Positions 63,963 through 64,000 of a stretch of DNA of 64,000 bases are shown here, in pieces. Source of the stretch: Clostridiaceae bacterium HFYG-1003 (lineage in GTDB: Bacteria > Bacillota > Clostridia > Clostridiales > Clostridiaceae); assembly GCA_024579835.1 (NCBI GenBank), contig CP102060.1, positions 3,323,558-3,387,557 on the forward strand, written 5' to 3'. The notes below the pieces were generated by a model that did no database searches, had not been told where the DNA came from, and saw only the letters and a list, made by a program, of their open reading frames with translations. A program made the position numbers and the translations under genes. The number at the start of each line of letters is the position of its first letter. Positions within the stretch are counted from its first letter, which is position 1.

Positions 63963-64000
63963 TGGAACAGAAAACTGATCTCCTGGGCAGTGAAGCACAC
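63962..64000 (+). CDS. ABC transporter permease DppC type, start only
   Basis: Twelve to thirteen codons (MEQKTDLLGSEAH...) starting at the ATG that shares TGATG with the previous stop. DppC-type permeases normally follow DppB; identity is inferred from position. Confidence 0.6.
   Translation, partial: MEQKTDLLGSEAH

Overview
The window looks like a chromosome segment of an anaerobic, Gram-positive bacterium of the Clostridia type (inference). Support comes from strong aGGAGG ribosome-binding sites, cell-surface lipoproteins with Thr/Pro/Ser-rich linkers, a short NadB with NiaR, Firmicute-only small families (DUF1659, DUF2922, DUF3006, SEC-C) and pieces of a Tn1549-type conjugative element. 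The genus cannot be fixed from the sequence. No tRNA, rRNA or CRISPR array was seen. Most of the window is GC-rich; the segment from about 54.7 to 57.3 kb is clearly AT-rich and foreign-looking.

Layout, 0-42 kb (mostly core). A partial dps gene is followed by a nitrite-ammonification block (lipoprotein NrfA plus the ResB/CcsA cytochrome c assembly proteins). Next is a divergent locus at 4.3-9.3 kb: a class II photolyase, an ABC transporter and a B12-binding protein form one operon facing an XRE-HTH/B12-binding regulator that carries the CarH photoreceptor signature. Then come a DUF3846 protein, a CstB-like persulfide dioxygenase/rhodanese, a MACPF-domain lipoprotein, an SPFH protein, a pantothenate operon (DUF2520-panB-panC-panD), the 2-oxoglutarate branch of the TCA cycle (citrate synthase divergent from aconitase-isocitrate dehydrogenase), the NAD operon nadABC-niaR, and a GH13 glucosidase behind a truncated sugar symporter. 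At 35.9-38.5 kb a caspase-like protease gene is followed by a trypsin-NUC1 nuclease fusion, a likely conflict or defence module. Two tandem DUF1659/DUF2922 pairs, a flavin split-barrel protein and a secreted ComEC-like metallo-hydrolase with DUF3006 follow.

Layout, 42.5-59.3 kb (accessory). An IS200 copy has been split by a three-gene transposon (AAA ATPase, DDE integrase, DUF6431), and that transposon carries an IS3-family element in its right end; the nesting can be read to the base. A second, nonsense-mutated IS200 copy follows, then conjugative-element remains (DUF3846, PcfB, a broken VirD4/TraG), an AbiE toxin-antitoxin pair, an IS1634-family fragment, an AT-rich GtrII-like membrane glycosyltransferase and an intact IS1634-family element. 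From 59.3 kb core-like genes resume: a PucR-type regulator divergent from a peptide-type ABC importer that runs off the end.

The two most promising systems are the B12/XRE light-sensing photolyase locus, because it joins a CarH-type sensor core to an unusual DNA-binding domain, and the caspase plus trypsin-nuclease pair.
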